DNA of 64,000 bases, from positions 1 to 64,000 of the forward strand of contig NZ_MDVN01000003.1 in the NCBI RefSeq assembly GCF_002741945.1. Direction: 5' to 3'. Position numbers and translations under genes: made by a program. This DNA comes from Gaetbulibacter sp. 4G1 (lineage in GTDB: Bacteria; Bacteroidota; Bacteroidia; Flavobacteriales; Flavobacteriaceae). Below are positions 44,654-53,674 of the stretch, in pieces (position 1 is the first letter of the stretch; every line of letters starts with the position of its first letter). A model generated the notes under the pieces. The model was not told the DNA's origin. It did not search any database and saw nothing but the letters and a program-made list of their open reading frames with translations.

Positions 44654-45652
44654 TTAATGGTTTTTCTTTTTGTAAAAAGAATCAACCTGTTCATTTGTAT
44701 GTCCAGCACTAGTAGCTTTGCGATAAGTAAATCCAGGGTGTACACAATAACCCCCTGTTTCGCCTTTTTTATTTAGTGCCAAAAAGCCAATCTGAAAATC
44801 TTCTCGTCCTTTATTTTTTGCCATAATACGTTTTACACCTTCTTCGCAGGCTTCTTGTGGAGACTTTCCTTGACGCATTAATTCAACAATTAAAAAACTA
44901 CCAACCGTACGTATTACTTCTTCACCAACACCTGTTGCTGTAGCTCCACCAACCTCATTATCAACATATAATCCTGCACCAATTATAGGGGAATCACCAA
45001 CACGTCCGCCAACTTTGTAGGCCATGCCACTTGTGGTACAAGCACCAGCTATGTCTCCTTTTTTGTCCATAGTTAACATGCCAATAGTATCATGGTTTTC
45101 AATATTTATAATGGTTTCATATTTAGATGTTTTTTTCCACTCCAGCCATCTGTTTTTAGCTTCTTCGGTTAACAGATTAGTTTTTTTAAAGCCTTGTTCA
45201 TAAGCAAACTGTTCTGCCCCTTTGCCAGCTAAGATAATATGAGGGGTATCTTCCATCACTTTTCGTGCAACAGCAATCGGATGTGCAATGTTTTGCAGAT
45301 ATACTACGGCACCACAATTTCCATCTTTATCCATAATACAAGCATCTAACGTAACATTTCCGTCTCGATCTGGTGTTGCTCCTATACCAACAGTAGTGTT
45401 TTTTATATCAGCTTCCTCTGCCATGGCACCTTTCTCAACAGCGTCAAGAGCATTGCCTCCATTTGCCAATACTTCCCATGCTTTAGAATTTGCATTTTCA
45501 AAATTCCATGTACAAACAGATATAGGTTTAATTGTTTTTGCGTTTTCTTGTTTTGTAACTGTTTTTTTGTCTTCGCATGATGCTAATAATGAAGCAGAAA
45601 TTATACCTGCGGTACTTAAGGATGTATTTTTAATAAAGTTTCTTCTTTTCAT
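44654..45652 (-). CDS. N4-(beta-N-acetylglucosaminyl)-L-asparaginase-like Ntn hydrolase, exported
   Basis: A 332-residue protein with a leader MKRRNFIKNTSLSTAGIISA followed by LLASC (Tat-like twin basic start plus lipobox, Cys 26). The catalytic chain shows NALDAVEKGAMAEE, DACIMDKDGNCGAV and the autocleavage site ENHDTIGML with nucleophile Thr 189, then GRVGDSPIIGAGLY and GVGEEVIRTVG. The HDTIGM context is that of glycosylasparaginase (aspartylglucosaminidase), which cuts the Asn-GlcNAc bond of N-glycopeptides. The export signal fits action on external glycopeptides, and a CBM9-like lipoprotein follows. Confidence 0.9.
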   Translation of the reverse strand: MKRRNFIKNTSLSTAGIISASLLASCEDKKTVTKQENAKTIKPISVCTWNFENANSKAWEVLANGGNALDAVEKGAMAEEADIKNTTVGIGATPDRDGNVTLDACIMDKDGNCGAVVYLQNIAHPIAVARKVMEDTPHIILAGKGAEQFAYEQGFKKTNLLTEEAKNRWLEWKKTSKYETIINIENHDTIGMLTMDKKGDIAGACTTSGMAYKVGGRVGDSPIIGAGLYVDNEVGGATATGVGEEVIRTVGSFLIVELMRQGKSPQEACEEGVKRIMAKNKGREDFQIGFLALNKKGETGGYCVHPGFTYRKATSAGHTNEQVDSFYKKKNH

Positions 45653-45812
45653 TTAAATATTATTTTTTATTTCTATGAAACCTTTAGATTCATGAATTCA
45701 TTACTACAAAAACTTTAAACAATGATTAATGCGAAAGTCTTATTTATACATTGTTTAGAATATCTGTTAACTTAGATTTTTTTGATTAATTTTGGCTTCT
45801 AATATACTAAAA

Positions 45813-46538
45813 ATGCTACTAGAAATTTGCGCAAATTCGTATCGCTCTGCTAAATGTGCAGAAAAAGCTGGTGCACATCGAATTGAGTTATGCTCAGAAT
45901 TAGCCATCGGAGGAATAACTCCCAGTTTTGGATTGATAAAAAAAGTGATAGATACCCTTAAAATTCCGGTATTTGTTTTAATACGTCCAAGAAGTGGAAA
46001 TTTTACTTTCTCTGATGATGAATTTGATATTATGAAGAATGATATTGAACAATGTAAAATTTTAGGATGTCATGGCATTGTTTCTGGGGTTTTAAATAAA
46101 AATAATACGATTGATGTTGAAAGAACAAAAGCATTGATTGATCTAGCAAAACCTTTACCTTTTACATTTCATCGTGCTTTCGATTGGGTTGAAAACCCGC
46201 ATGAAGCGATTAAGCAACTTCTAGATTTAGGAGCAGAAAGGGTGTTAACTTCGGGTCAAGAAACAACTGCTGAAAAAGGTATAGAATTACTTGAAGAATT
46301 AAAAGAGAACACCAATAACAAGATTATAATACTTCCTGGGGGCGGTATAAACGCTGAAAATGCTAGCATGTTTAAGGGAGCAGGTTTTAATGAAATTCAT
46401 TGTTCAGCTTCAACAAGAAATTTGGTTATTGAAACCCCTAAAATACCAATGAATAGCGCTTCTTTTTTTGATGAACGTATTGAGGCGTTTTCAGACTCCG
46501 AAAAAATTTCAAAAATAATAAAGGCTTTAAATCGATAG
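45813..46538 (+). CDS. cutC: CutC-family protein
   Basis: A cytoplasmic TIM-barrel protein of 241 residues from the ATG at 45813 (MLLEICANSYRSAKCAEKAGAHRIELCSELAIGG). A TTG at 45792 would add seven unsupported residues. FVLIRPRSGNFTFS, TFHRAFDW and VLTSGQETTAEKGIELL are hallmarks of CutC. Copper homeostasis has been proposed for the family, but that role is disputed and the enzymatic activity is unclear. There is no copper-related neighbour here. Confidence 0.93.
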   Translation: MLLEICANSYRSAKCAEKAGAHRIELCSELAIGGITPSFGLIKKVIDTLKIPVFVLIRPRSGNFTFSDDEFDIMKNDIEQCKILGCHGIVSGVLNKNNTIDVERTKALIDLAKPLPFTFHRAFDWVENPHEAIKQLLDLGAERVLTSGQETTAEKGIELLEELKENTNNKIIILPGGGINAENASMFKGAGFNEIHCSASTRNLVIETPKIPMNSASFFDERIEAFSDSEKISKIIKALNR

Positions 46539-46609
46539 AAATTTAACATCACGTTAAAATTTCCTCATTTTTTTACGACTATATTTGTTTAGACTTTTAA
46601 ACACTAGAT

Positions 46610-47845
46610 ATGTCGCGTTGGATTATTACACTTATTATAGCATCACTTATATTCTTTTTTGTTGAGTTTTATGCATTTCAGGCTTTAAAAACTGTTACAA
46701 AAAATAAGTACATCAAATGGATTTGGATAATAGTTGCCGTTGTCATCTATGTTAATTTATTTTATACTGTCTTCACTACACCAAGAAGCGCAGGACAAAC
46801 TAAAGGTTTTCAGCTTGCTATTGGTTTTATGCTTACTTTTTTAATTCCTAAGCTTGTTTTAGTTGCTATAATGTTTGGAGAAGATGTGGTGCGCGTTATT
46901 CAAAAAATAGTTTCATACTTTTCAAGTGGAGAAACAAAACCATTAGCAAGTAGACGACAGTTTCTTTCAAAATTAGCTTTAGGCTTAGCAGCAATTCCTT
47001 TTGCATCTTTTTTATATGGTATTATTCAAGGGCGTTATAATTATAAAGTTTTAAAATATCAATTATCTTTTAAGGATTTACCAGAAGCTTTTGATGGGTT
47101 GACTATTACACAAGTGTCTGATATACACTCAGGAAGTTTTACTAATAAAGAGAAAGTACAGTATGGTGTTGATATGATAAATAAGCAAAAATCTGATGTA
47201 ATTTTATTTACAGGAGATATTGTAAATAATAAAGCTGAAGAAATGGACGATTGGATAGATGTGTTTAAAAACCTTGAAGCACCATTGGGGAAATTCTCAG
47301 TTTTAGGAAATCATGATTATGGAGATTATATACAATGGAATTCGAAAGAAGATAAAAAAAATAATTTTCAAGCGGTTAAAGATATTCATCCTAAAATAGG
47401 GTTTGATTTATTGTTAGACGAACATCGCTACTTAGAAAAAAATGGAGAGAAAATAGCTATAGTTGGTGTTGAAAACTGGGGCAAAGGCTTCAACCAGTCA
47501 GGAGATTTGAAGAAAGCTACAGCTGGAATGGAAAAAGAAGATTTTAAAATTTTAATGACACACGATCCTTCTCATTGGGAATATAAAGTTAAAAAGGATG
47601 ATTTTAATTATCATTTAACGCTTAGTGGGCATACTCATGGTTTACAGATGGGGATTGAAATTCCTGGTTTTTTTAAATGGAGTCCATCGCAATACGTATA
47701 TAAACAATGGGCAGGGTTGTATAATGAATTTGGTAGATTTATAAATGTAAACAGAGGATTTGGTTACCATGCCTTCCCTGGGCGTGTAGGTATTTGGCCA
47801 GAAATAACCGTAATAGAGCTTAAAAAGGATGTAAAACACGCATAA
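46610..47845 (+). CDS. Membrane-anchored metallophosphoesterase
   Basis: A 411-residue protein with three N-terminal membrane spans (about 5-25, 37-55, 70-95) and a fourth hydrophobic stretch near 122-145. A calcineurin-type phosphoesterase domain follows, with all metal ligands visible: TQVSDIHSGSF, LFTGDIVNN, LGNHDYGD and LSGHTHGLQMG. It resembles the YkuE/YaeI class that acts on membrane lipids such as UDP-diacylglucosamine or related substrates; the actual substrate cannot be inferred. A TATATTTG at 46580-46587 is a likely -7 element. Confidence 0.9.
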   Translation: MSRWIITLIIASLIFFFVEFYAFQALKTVTKNKYIKWIWIIVAVVIYVNLFYTVFTTPRSAGQTKGFQLAIGFMLTFLIPKLVLVAIMFGEDVVRVIQKIVSYFSSGETKPLASRRQFLSKLALGLAAIPFASFLYGIIQGRYNYKVLKYQLSFKDLPEAFDGLTITQVSDIHSGSFTNKEKVQYGVDMINKQKSDVILFTGDIVNNKAEEMDDWIDVFKNLEAPLGKFSVLGNHDYGDYIQWNSKEDKKNNFQAVKDIHPKIGFDLLLDEHRYLEKNGEKIAIVGVENWGKGFNQSGDLKKATAGMEKEDFKILMTHDPSHWEYKVKKDDFNYHLTLSGHTHGLQMGIEIPGFFKWSPSQYVYKQWAGLYNEFGRFINVNRGFGYHAFPGRVGIWPEITVIELKKDVKHA

Positions 47846-47986
47846 ACACTAACAAATGTTGTGATTATTACATTTTTTTATATATTTATAATTAAGTAGA
47901 TATAGCCTAGTTTAAGTTGTTGATTTTCAAACTGAATAAAAAATTGTAGGTTTGTAATACTTTAGACTGATTTAAAACATTAAGAT

Positions 47987-48283
47987 ATGTCAAAATTTGG
48001 TGAACTTATCGATGTGGATATTCCTGTTTTGTTAGACTTTTTTACAGAGTGGAACGAGCAATCTACAGCAATGCATCCAGTACTTCGAGATGTTGCTGCG
48101 GCATTAGGCGATAAAGCAAAGGTGATTAAAATTGATGTTGAAAAAAATGAAGAGCTTGCTGAAGCTTTACGTGTAAAAGGTCTACCTACATTAATTATTT
48201 ATAAAGATGGCGAAATGAAATGGCGCCAAAGTGGAGAACAAGACGCAAATACCCTTATTGGTATTATTCAGCAATACGTTTAA
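47987..48283 (+). CDS. Thioredoxin-fold protein lacking the CxxC motif
   Basis: A single-domain thioredoxin fold of 98 residues. The strand-turn region reads LLDFFTEWNEQSTAMHPVL, where canonical thioredoxin has WCGPC; both cysteines are replaced (Asn 23, Ser 26). The rest is conserved: KVIKIDVEKNEELAEALRVKGLPTLIIYKDGE, including cis-Pro 66. There is no Cys in the chain at all, so it cannot do dithiol exchange and more likely binds a partner. TAGGTTTG at 47947-47954 matches the -7 consensus. Its 3' end overlaps the convergent deacetylase gene by four bases. Confidence 0.88.
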   Translation: MSKFGELIDVDIPVLLDFFTEWNEQSTAMHPVLRDVAAALGDKAKVIKIDVEKNEELAEALRVKGLPTLIIYKDGEMKWRQSGEQDANTLIGIIQQYV

Positions 48284-48939
48284 AATTCTAGACTTTTAAA
48301 ACTATATCCCTTTTTACTAAAGTGCTCTAAAACTTTGGGTAAAGCATATTGCATATTTTTTGAAGCTTTAATGCTATCATGAAATACAATGATGCTTCCG
48401 TTAGTAGTATTAGAAATTACATTGTTTAAACAGGTTTCAGGTAAAACTGTAGAATCCCAATCAAAAGATAAAACATCCCACATTATTATTTTATAACCTA
48501 AACCAATAAGTTTTTTACCTTGTTTTGGTTTTATTTGCCCATAAGGGGGCCTAAACAATGGAGAGCTTAAAGTTTTAAGTTCTATGGGTTGGTGTTTTGA
48601 GGTTATGATATTTTGAGCCTCTTTAATATTATATAAATAATCTTTAGTTTTAGTTTTCCAACCTTTTATATGGTTATGTGTGTGGTTTCCAATAGTATGA
48701 CCATCATTTATAATATCCTGAAAAATGCTTGGGTGTTTTTCAATGTTACTACCAATACAAAAAAAACTAGCTTTGGCATTATACTGTTTTAAAATATCAA
48801 GGGTCCAGTTTGTGATTTCTGGAATTGGCCCATCATCAAAAGTTAGATAAATGGTTTTATGGTTAGAGGGGATGTTCCAAATGTAATTTGGAAACATCCT
48901 TTTTACTAACATAGGTATTTTAATAGGTGTTAAGGTCAT
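48280..48939 (-). CDS. Polysaccharide deacetylase family protein (NodB/CE4)
   Basis: A CE4 deacetylase of 219 residues with motif 1 TIYLTFDDGPIPE (catalytic Asp and metal Asp), motif 2 GNHTHNH (metal His pair), motif 3 FRPPYGQ and the later MWDVLSFDWD and IIVFHDS elements. It has no obvious signal peptide, as in several flavobacterial homologues. Likely substrates are peptidoglycan or GlcNAc-containing polymers. It follows the GT117 gene on the same strand after 14 bases, which suggests a joint cell-envelope role. Confidence 0.93.
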   Translation of the reverse strand: MTLTPIKIPMLVKRMFPNYIWNIPSNHKTIYLTFDDGPIPEITNWTLDILKQYNAKASFFCIGSNIEKHPSIFQDIINDGHTIGNHTHNHIKGWKTKTKDYLYNIKEAQNIITSKHQPIELKTLSSPLFRPPYGQIKPKQGKKLIGLGYKIIMWDVLSFDWDSTVLPETCLNNVISNTTNGSIIVFHDSIKASKNMQYALPKVLEHFSKKGYSFKSLEF

Positions 48940-48953
48940 TGCCTTAATCCGAA

Positions 48954-51900
48954 TTAATTAGCACTGTCTATCTGCAAGCTATTACTATCTGCAGGAATAT
49001 CTAAATCAGTACGTTGTTGCTCTTCTTCAAGTTCGTCTTCTCCATAAAAATGCCTAAATAGCTTCAAGTAATTATTAAATATATCACCTTCAGTTTCAGC
49101 AAAATTTATATCATACTCCACTAAAACATCTACAAGACTTTTATAGCGTTGTATATCGGTGTAAATATCCTCGAACAATCGTTCTTGATTTTCAACTTTT
49201 AAACCACTGTAATAAGTTAAATTTTCTTGATACTTATTAGCGACGTCTTTAAATAATTGCTGTGCTTTTTCTTTATTTTCTACCTCATAGTATCCGCTAA
49301 TATATGGTTCTAAAAGCGTATAGAAACCAAAGTGTTCAACAGGCATGTTAGCCATGGCAATATCTGCTATTTCTTCAGCTTTTTCTAGCTTATCTTCATT
49401 GATAAGTTGTTCCATTAAACGTGCTAAATTCCCTCGATAAGTAATGGAGTTTTTACGTGTTTCAACATCATGGTAAATATCTGAACTACCACTATTTCCC
49501 CAGTTCCAAGTCTTAACTTTTTCATACATCAAATCACTGTCTACACGACCCATATCAAAAGGGTTTGCTCTATCAACAGGCGTTTTAATTGGTACTAATT
49601 TATAACACATACCATCTAGCTGTAAGTAATCTTTCATCCAAATATAATCGTCTTCAGCAAAAGCACCACCAGTAAAATAAATTGGACGTTTCCAATCGTT
49701 ATTAGCAACAATGTCTAGCATTAAAAGACGATTTTTATAAATAGCCCCATCTTTAATACTAATATCAATATATGGTACAATTTTATCAGCATCTTTAGGT
49801 TTTACAATACCATGTTTTAGAGCGTTTGCTTTGCTAACAGGGATTCTTAAATTTTCTGTTGGTAAATAATTAGCATTTAGGTCTTGATTTCTTACTTGCG
49901 AAATATCTACTTCTTGTTGTTGAAGTATATACTTGTATTTTGATCTAGGGTTATCGCTAGCTATAAAGTTTAATGCTTCTTTAATATCTAAAGTGTCTCT
50001 TATTACTAATTCTTTTATTACATAATCATTAGTACCGTATTTGTAATCATCGTGCGTTAATTGCGAAGGCACAGGGTCGCTTTCGTAAGCTTTACGCTTC
50101 ATTTGATCAATGTACCAATCGGTTTGAAATAAACTGGTATTAACAACACGCACGTCAGTTCTATAGCCTTCAATCTCTTGAGCGTACCAAAGCGCAAAAG
50201 TGTCGTTATCTCCAATTGTAAACAATATGGCGTTTTCATCGCAGGAATCTAGGTATTTTTTAGCCATAGATCTTGCAGTGTATTTACCAGATCTATCATG
50301 GTCATCCCAATTGTTTGCAGCTAAAATTCCTGGAACTAAAATTAAACAAGCTATAGTTATAGCAGGTACTGCAAATTTTGAATGTAAGTACTTTTTAAAT
50401 GCATCATAAATAGCATAAACTCCAAAACCAATCCAAATAGCAAACACATAAAATGAGCCTACTACAGAGTAATCACGCTCACGTGGTTCAAATGGACGAA
50501 CATTAGTATAAAATTGAATGGCTAATCCCGTAAACAAGAAAAATACCAACATCACCCAAAATGTTTTTTTGTCTTTATTAAACAAGAAAAACATGCCAAT
50601 AAGCCCTAAAATTAAGGGTAAAAAATAATAGGTATTTCGAGCTTTATTATTTTTAACATCACTTGGTAAATTCTCTTGAGAGTACCCTAAATGCAATTTG
50701 TCAATTGGTTTTATACCACTTATCCAATTTCCATGGTTATCATAACGTCCTTGGATATCATCTTGTCTACCAGTAAAATTCCACATAAAATAACGCCAGT
50801 ACATGTATCCCAATTGATATTCTAGCATGTAAAGAATATTTGAACCTAACGAAGGTTTCTCGATTTCTATATAACTTTTAAACCGTTTTAAAAAATCGTT
50901 ATAATCTTCATAATCAACACCTCCTTGCGCAACATCGTTTTTAAAATCTGATATGGCTTTACGAAGTTCGTTTTGCATTTGATAATCTGGCTTTAGTTTA
51001 AAATCTAAAAAACCAGAAAACATCATATAATTTTCAGCATGTTCAGCACTCCACATTCGAGGAAGAATAGCTGCGTGAGTAGAATTGTAGTTTTGTTTGG
51101 CATTTTTATAATCGTTTACAATAACGTACTCGCCTTTTTCTTTATCTTTTTCGTATTTAGGTTTGTCATCTACATACGGGTTGTTTTTGTCAAGATAAGC
51201 ATATTGATCCGTAAACAATGGTCCATAAAACAAATGTGTTTCAGGGTATTGTTCTAAATTGTAATAGGCTAATAACTCCCTAGCACTTGATGGGTTGTTT
51301 TCGTTAATTACTACATTGGCATTTGCACGAATTGGCAACATTAACCAAGTTGAAAACCCAATAATAATGAAGGTTAAACAAAGAATACCTGTATTTAAAT
51401 GTGTGTATTGTTTTTTTCTAGTATACTTTAAAGCATAAAAAATAAGAGCAACTAATAATAAACCAGCAATAATAGAGCCTGAGTTAAAAGGAAGCCCAAT
51501 ACTATTCACAAAAAAGATTTCGAAAACACTAAAAATTTTAAGAATGTTAGGCGCTAATAATTTAAAAACAAACAATAAAATACCAACGGAAACAATATTT
51601 GCTATAATGAAATTTTTAACTGTAACCGTTTTATAGTTTTTAAAATAGTAAATAAGCCCAATAGCAGGAATGGTTAATAAACCCATAAAGTGAACACCAA
51701 ATGATAGACCTATAACAAAGGCAATTAAAATAAGCCATCGATTTCCTCGTGGTTTATCCATGTCTTGTTCCCAACGTAAACCTAACCAAAACAATACCGA
51801 CATAATTAGAGTTGCCATGGCGTAAACTTCAGTTTCAACCGCATTAAACCAAAACGAATCGGTAAAAGTAAAAGCTAAACTACCTACTAAGCCACTGCCT

Positions 51901-52265
51901 AAAATAGCCATGTTTTGTTGTGCGTTTAGTTCTTTACCGTTAGCCACTATCTTTTTTAATAGCAAAGTAATCGTCCAAAACATAAACAAAATAGTAAATG
52001 CACTGGCAACAGCGCTCATCATATTCATCATCCAGCCAACCTGAGAAGGTTCAAAAGCAAACGTAGAAAAGAAAGCTCCCATCATTTGAAATAAAGGTGC
52101 TCCCGGTGGATGACCAACCTGCAATTTTGCTGAGGTTAAAATGTATTCGCCAGCATCCCAGAAACTTACCGTTGGTTCAACTGTTAAACTATATGTAATA
52201 AGAGCAATTAAAAAAGAGAACCATCCTAAAATAGTATTCCATTTTTTAAAGTTTAAATGTGCCAT
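48954..52265 (-). CDS. DUF2723 / glycosyltransferase family 117 membrane protein
   Basis: An inner-membrane protein of 1103 residues. The N-terminal half has about a dozen spans, beginning with SLTVEPTVSFWDAGEYILTSAKLQVGHPPGAPLFQMMGAFF (quoted in part: WDAGEYI and GHPPGAP are the DUF2723 signature, with the acidic pair typical of GT-C enzymes). Later parts include RPFEPRERDYSVVGSFY and a soluble C-terminal region (about 640-1103) with TPR-like helices (EEIADIAMANMPVEHFGFY). It is thought to transfer sugars from lipid carriers to protein or glycan, by analogy with protein O-mannosyltransferases; the acceptor is unknown. Confidence 0.92.
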   Translation of the reverse strand: MAHLNFKKWNTILGWFSFLIALITYSLTVEPTVSFWDAGEYILTSAKLQVGHPPGAPLFQMMGAFFSTFAFEPSQVGWMMNMMSAVASAFTILFMFWTITLLLKKIVANGKELNAQQNMAILGSGLVGSLAFTFTDSFWFNAVETEVYAMATLIMSVLFWLGLRWEQDMDKPRGNRWLILIAFVIGLSFGVHFMGLLTIPAIGLIYYFKNYKTVTVKNFIIANIVSVGILLFVFKLLAPNILKIFSVFEIFFVNSIGLPFNSGSIIAGLLLVALIFYALKYTRKKQYTHLNTGILCLTFIIIGFSTWLMLPIRANANVVINENNPSSARELLAYYNLEQYPETHLFYGPLFTDQYAYLDKNNPYVDDKPKYEKDKEKGEYVIVNDYKNAKQNYNSTHAAILPRMWSAEHAENYMMFSGFLDFKLKPDYQMQNELRKAISDFKNDVAQGGVDYEDYNDFLKRFKSYIEIEKPSLGSNILYMLEYQLGYMYWRYFMWNFTGRQDDIQGRYDNHGNWISGIKPIDKLHLGYSQENLPSDVKNNKARNTYYFLPLILGLIGMFFLFNKDKKTFWVMLVFFLFTGLAIQFYTNVRPFEPRERDYSVVGSFYVFAIWIGFGVYAIYDAFKKYLHSKFAVPAITIACLILVPGILAANNWDDHDRSGKYTARSMAKKYLDSCDENAILFTIGDNDTFALWYAQEIEGYRTDVRVVNTSLFQTDWYIDQMKRKAYESDPVPSQLTHDDYKYGTNDYVIKELVIRDTLDIKEALNFIASDNPRSKYKYILQQQEVDISQVRNQDLNANYLPTENLRIPVSKANALKHGIVKPKDADKIVPYIDISIKDGAIYKNRLLMLDIVANNDWKRPIYFTGGAFAEDDYIWMKDYLQLDGMCYKLVPIKTPVDRANPFDMGRVDSDLMYEKVKTWNWGNSGSSDIYHDVETRKNSITYRGNLARLMEQLINEDKLEKAEEIADIAMANMPVEHFGFYTLLEPYISGYYEVENKEKAQQLFKDVANKYQENLTYYSGLKVENQERLFEDIYTDIQRYKSLVDVLVEYDINFAETEGDIFNNYLKLFRHFYGEDELEEEQQRTDLDIPADSNSLQIDSAN

Positions 52266-52400
52266 AAAGTATATGTTTGTTTGCTTGGGCGAATTTAATA
52301 ATAAATATGAAATGAGGCATAACTATTTAGTTAGTCTTAACATAAAAGAAAAATAGCCAGCCAAATAAACTCTAATTGTTTAGAAAAAACGTTAAATATT

Positions 52401-52431
52401 CAAAATTATTTTTAAAAAAATGCTTGCGCAA
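52401..52431 (-). promoter_or_regulatory. Candidate promoter of the GT117-deacetylase operon
   Basis: On the minus strand TTG (complement of 52429-52431) stands 20 bases before TAATTTTG (complement of 52401-52408). It uses the same palindromic TTGCGCAA block (52424-52431) as the divergent tRNA-Gln promoter. The leader to the start codon would be about 130 bases. Confidence 0.5.
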
Positions 52432-52453
52432 ATAAAACTTTATACTAAATTTG
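52424..52453 (+). promoter_or_regulatory. Promoter of tRNA-Gln (TTG-N19-TAAATTTG)
   Basis: TTG at 52424-52426 and TAAATTTG at 52446-52453 are separated by exactly 19 bases, a full consensus match, 38 bases upstream of the tRNA. Confidence 0.88.
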
Positions 52454-52491
52454 CACCTGCTTTAGCGAAATGTAATCGCTAAATTACACAT

Positions 52492-52564
52492 TGGCCCATG
52501 GTGTAACTGGCAACACGTTGGTTTTTGGTACCAAAGAGTCTAGGTTCGAGCCCTAGTGGGCCAA
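52492..52564 (+). tRNA. tRNA-Gln (anticodon TTG)
   Basis: The 73-base cloverleaf has acceptor arms TGGCCCA / TGGGCCA with discriminator A, anticodon stem TTGGT/ACCAA around loop TTTTGGT (anticodon TTG), and T-loop GGTTCGAGCCC. CCA is not encoded. It stands alone and is followed by its own terminator. Confidence 0.97.
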
Positions 52565-52565
52565 C

Positions 52566-52602
52566 AAAATCCTAATCATTTATTTTGATTAGGATTTTTT
52601 GT
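52566..52602 (+). terminator. Intrinsic terminator after tRNA-Gln
   Basis: An 11-bp stem (AATCCTAATCA / TGATTAGGATT) with a seven-base loop and a T-run begins two bases after the tRNA. The remaining 110 bases up to 52712 show nothing I can name. Confidence 0.92.
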
Positions 52603-52712
52603 TTTCAAAACATATTATTTTTGAGGGTTAAAAAAATCTATATTTTTTTCTAGCACCTAAAAAAGGATGTGGCTACAATTCCTAACGTAAACCAGTAAGT
52701 GTCATTAAATTC

Positions 52713-53537
52713 TTAGACCTTAAAAGTAATCACGGGTCGTTTGGCATGATTTACTAAATCTTCGCTAATACTACCATTAAAAAAATGCGAAATACCTTGT
52801 CTGCCATGAGTACTCATGCCAATTAAATCGGCATTTATTGATTTAGAAAAATTCATAATACCTTTTTCTATGCTTAAATCGTTATAAATATTAGTAACGT
52901 AGTTAGAGAACTTAAATTCCTCAACAAACTTATTCATTCTTTTATTTGCCTTAGCAGATGTAATAAATTTATTGGGCGTGTTTACCATAAGCAAATGTAT
53001 TTTAGCATCTAATACTTTAGCAAAATCAATAGCCTTTTTATAAGACGATTTGCTTTCATCTTTAAAATCAGACGCAAAAACGAAATCGTTAACATTAAAT
53101 TTGTCGTGGCTATTTTTAATAACAAGTACAGGGGTTTCAGAGGTTCTTACTACTTTTTCGGTGTTGCTTCCAATAAGCATCTCTCTTAAGCCACTTACGC
53201 CGTTTGATCCCATAACAACTAAATCAATACTATATTTTTTACAGGTTTGGAAAATGCCTTTAAAAATTTCATGCAAATCTACATGTTCATGAATGACTAA
53301 GCCTTTTAAGTAGTCTTTTGCCTTTAATTCTTCAAATTGTTTGTGAGCTAATTTCATAAAATAAACAGCCTCAGGTAAGTTGTTGTAGGAGCTTAGAGCA
53401 TCAACTTTATGCATAGGAATTTCAATAATATGAAGCAAGTGAATTTCGCAATTATGTTTTTTTGCTAATTGCGCAGCAACTTTTAAAGCATTTTCGGCTT
53501 GTTCAGAAAAATCGGTAGGTACAAGTATTTTTTTCAT
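52713..53537 (-). CDS. Tandem universal stress protein (two UspA domains)
   Basis: A 274-residue protein made of two Usp domains (about 1-143 and 147-274). The first begins KKILVPTDFSEQAENALKVAAQLA and has the ATP-loop-like VVMGSNGVSGLREMLIGSNTEKVV. The second has DFVFASDFKDESKSSYKKA and the loop IGMSTHGRQGISHFFNGSISEDLV. Both keep the G-x2-G-x(9)-G/S type nucleotide loop, so ATP binding is plausible. The role in stress is inferred from the family only. It is divergent from rimP. Confidence 0.93.
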   Translation of the reverse strand: MKKILVPTDFSEQAENALKVAAQLAKKHNCEIHLLHIIEIPMHKVDALSSYNNLPEAVYFMKLAHKQFEELKAKDYLKGLVIHEHVDLHEIFKGIFQTCKKYSIDLVVMGSNGVSGLREMLIGSNTEKVVRTSETPVLVIKNSHDKFNVNDFVFASDFKDESKSSYKKAIDFAKVLDAKIHLLMVNTPNKFITSAKANKRMNKFVEEFKFSNYVTNIYNDLSIEKGIMNFSKSINADLIGMSTHGRQGISHFFNGSISEDLVNHAKRPVITFKV

Positions 53538-53603
53538 GATTCTTATTATTTGAGATGCACATAAATTTATAAATTATTACTTTATAAATCAATTAAAATA
53601 TTA

Positions 53604-53611
53604 TATATTTG
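53604..53611 (+). promoter_or_regulatory. -7 element (TATATTTG) of the rimP-nusA-infB operon
   Basis: TATATTTG matches the TAnnTTTG consensus, but no TTG stands 17-23 bases upstream. Transcription would begin near 53618, leaving a leader of about 55 bases that contains the hairpin at 53640-53665. Confidence 0.6.
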
Positions 53612-53639
53612 CAGCGTTGAAAGGCAAAATTAAGATAAT

Positions 53640-53665
53640 GAGGGGACGGAAAGTCCCCTCTTTTT
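53640..53665 (+). terminator. Terminator-like hairpin in the leader of rimP-nusA-infB (candidate attenuator)
   Basis: A perfect GC-rich 8-bp stem (GAGGGGAC / GTCCCCTC) with loop GGAAA is followed by TTTTTAT, nine bases before the rimP start codon. No gene ends upstream on this strand (the Usp gene is divergent), so it lies within the operon leader and not behind another gene. Confidence 0.8.
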
Positions 53666-53674
53666 ATACTAAAA

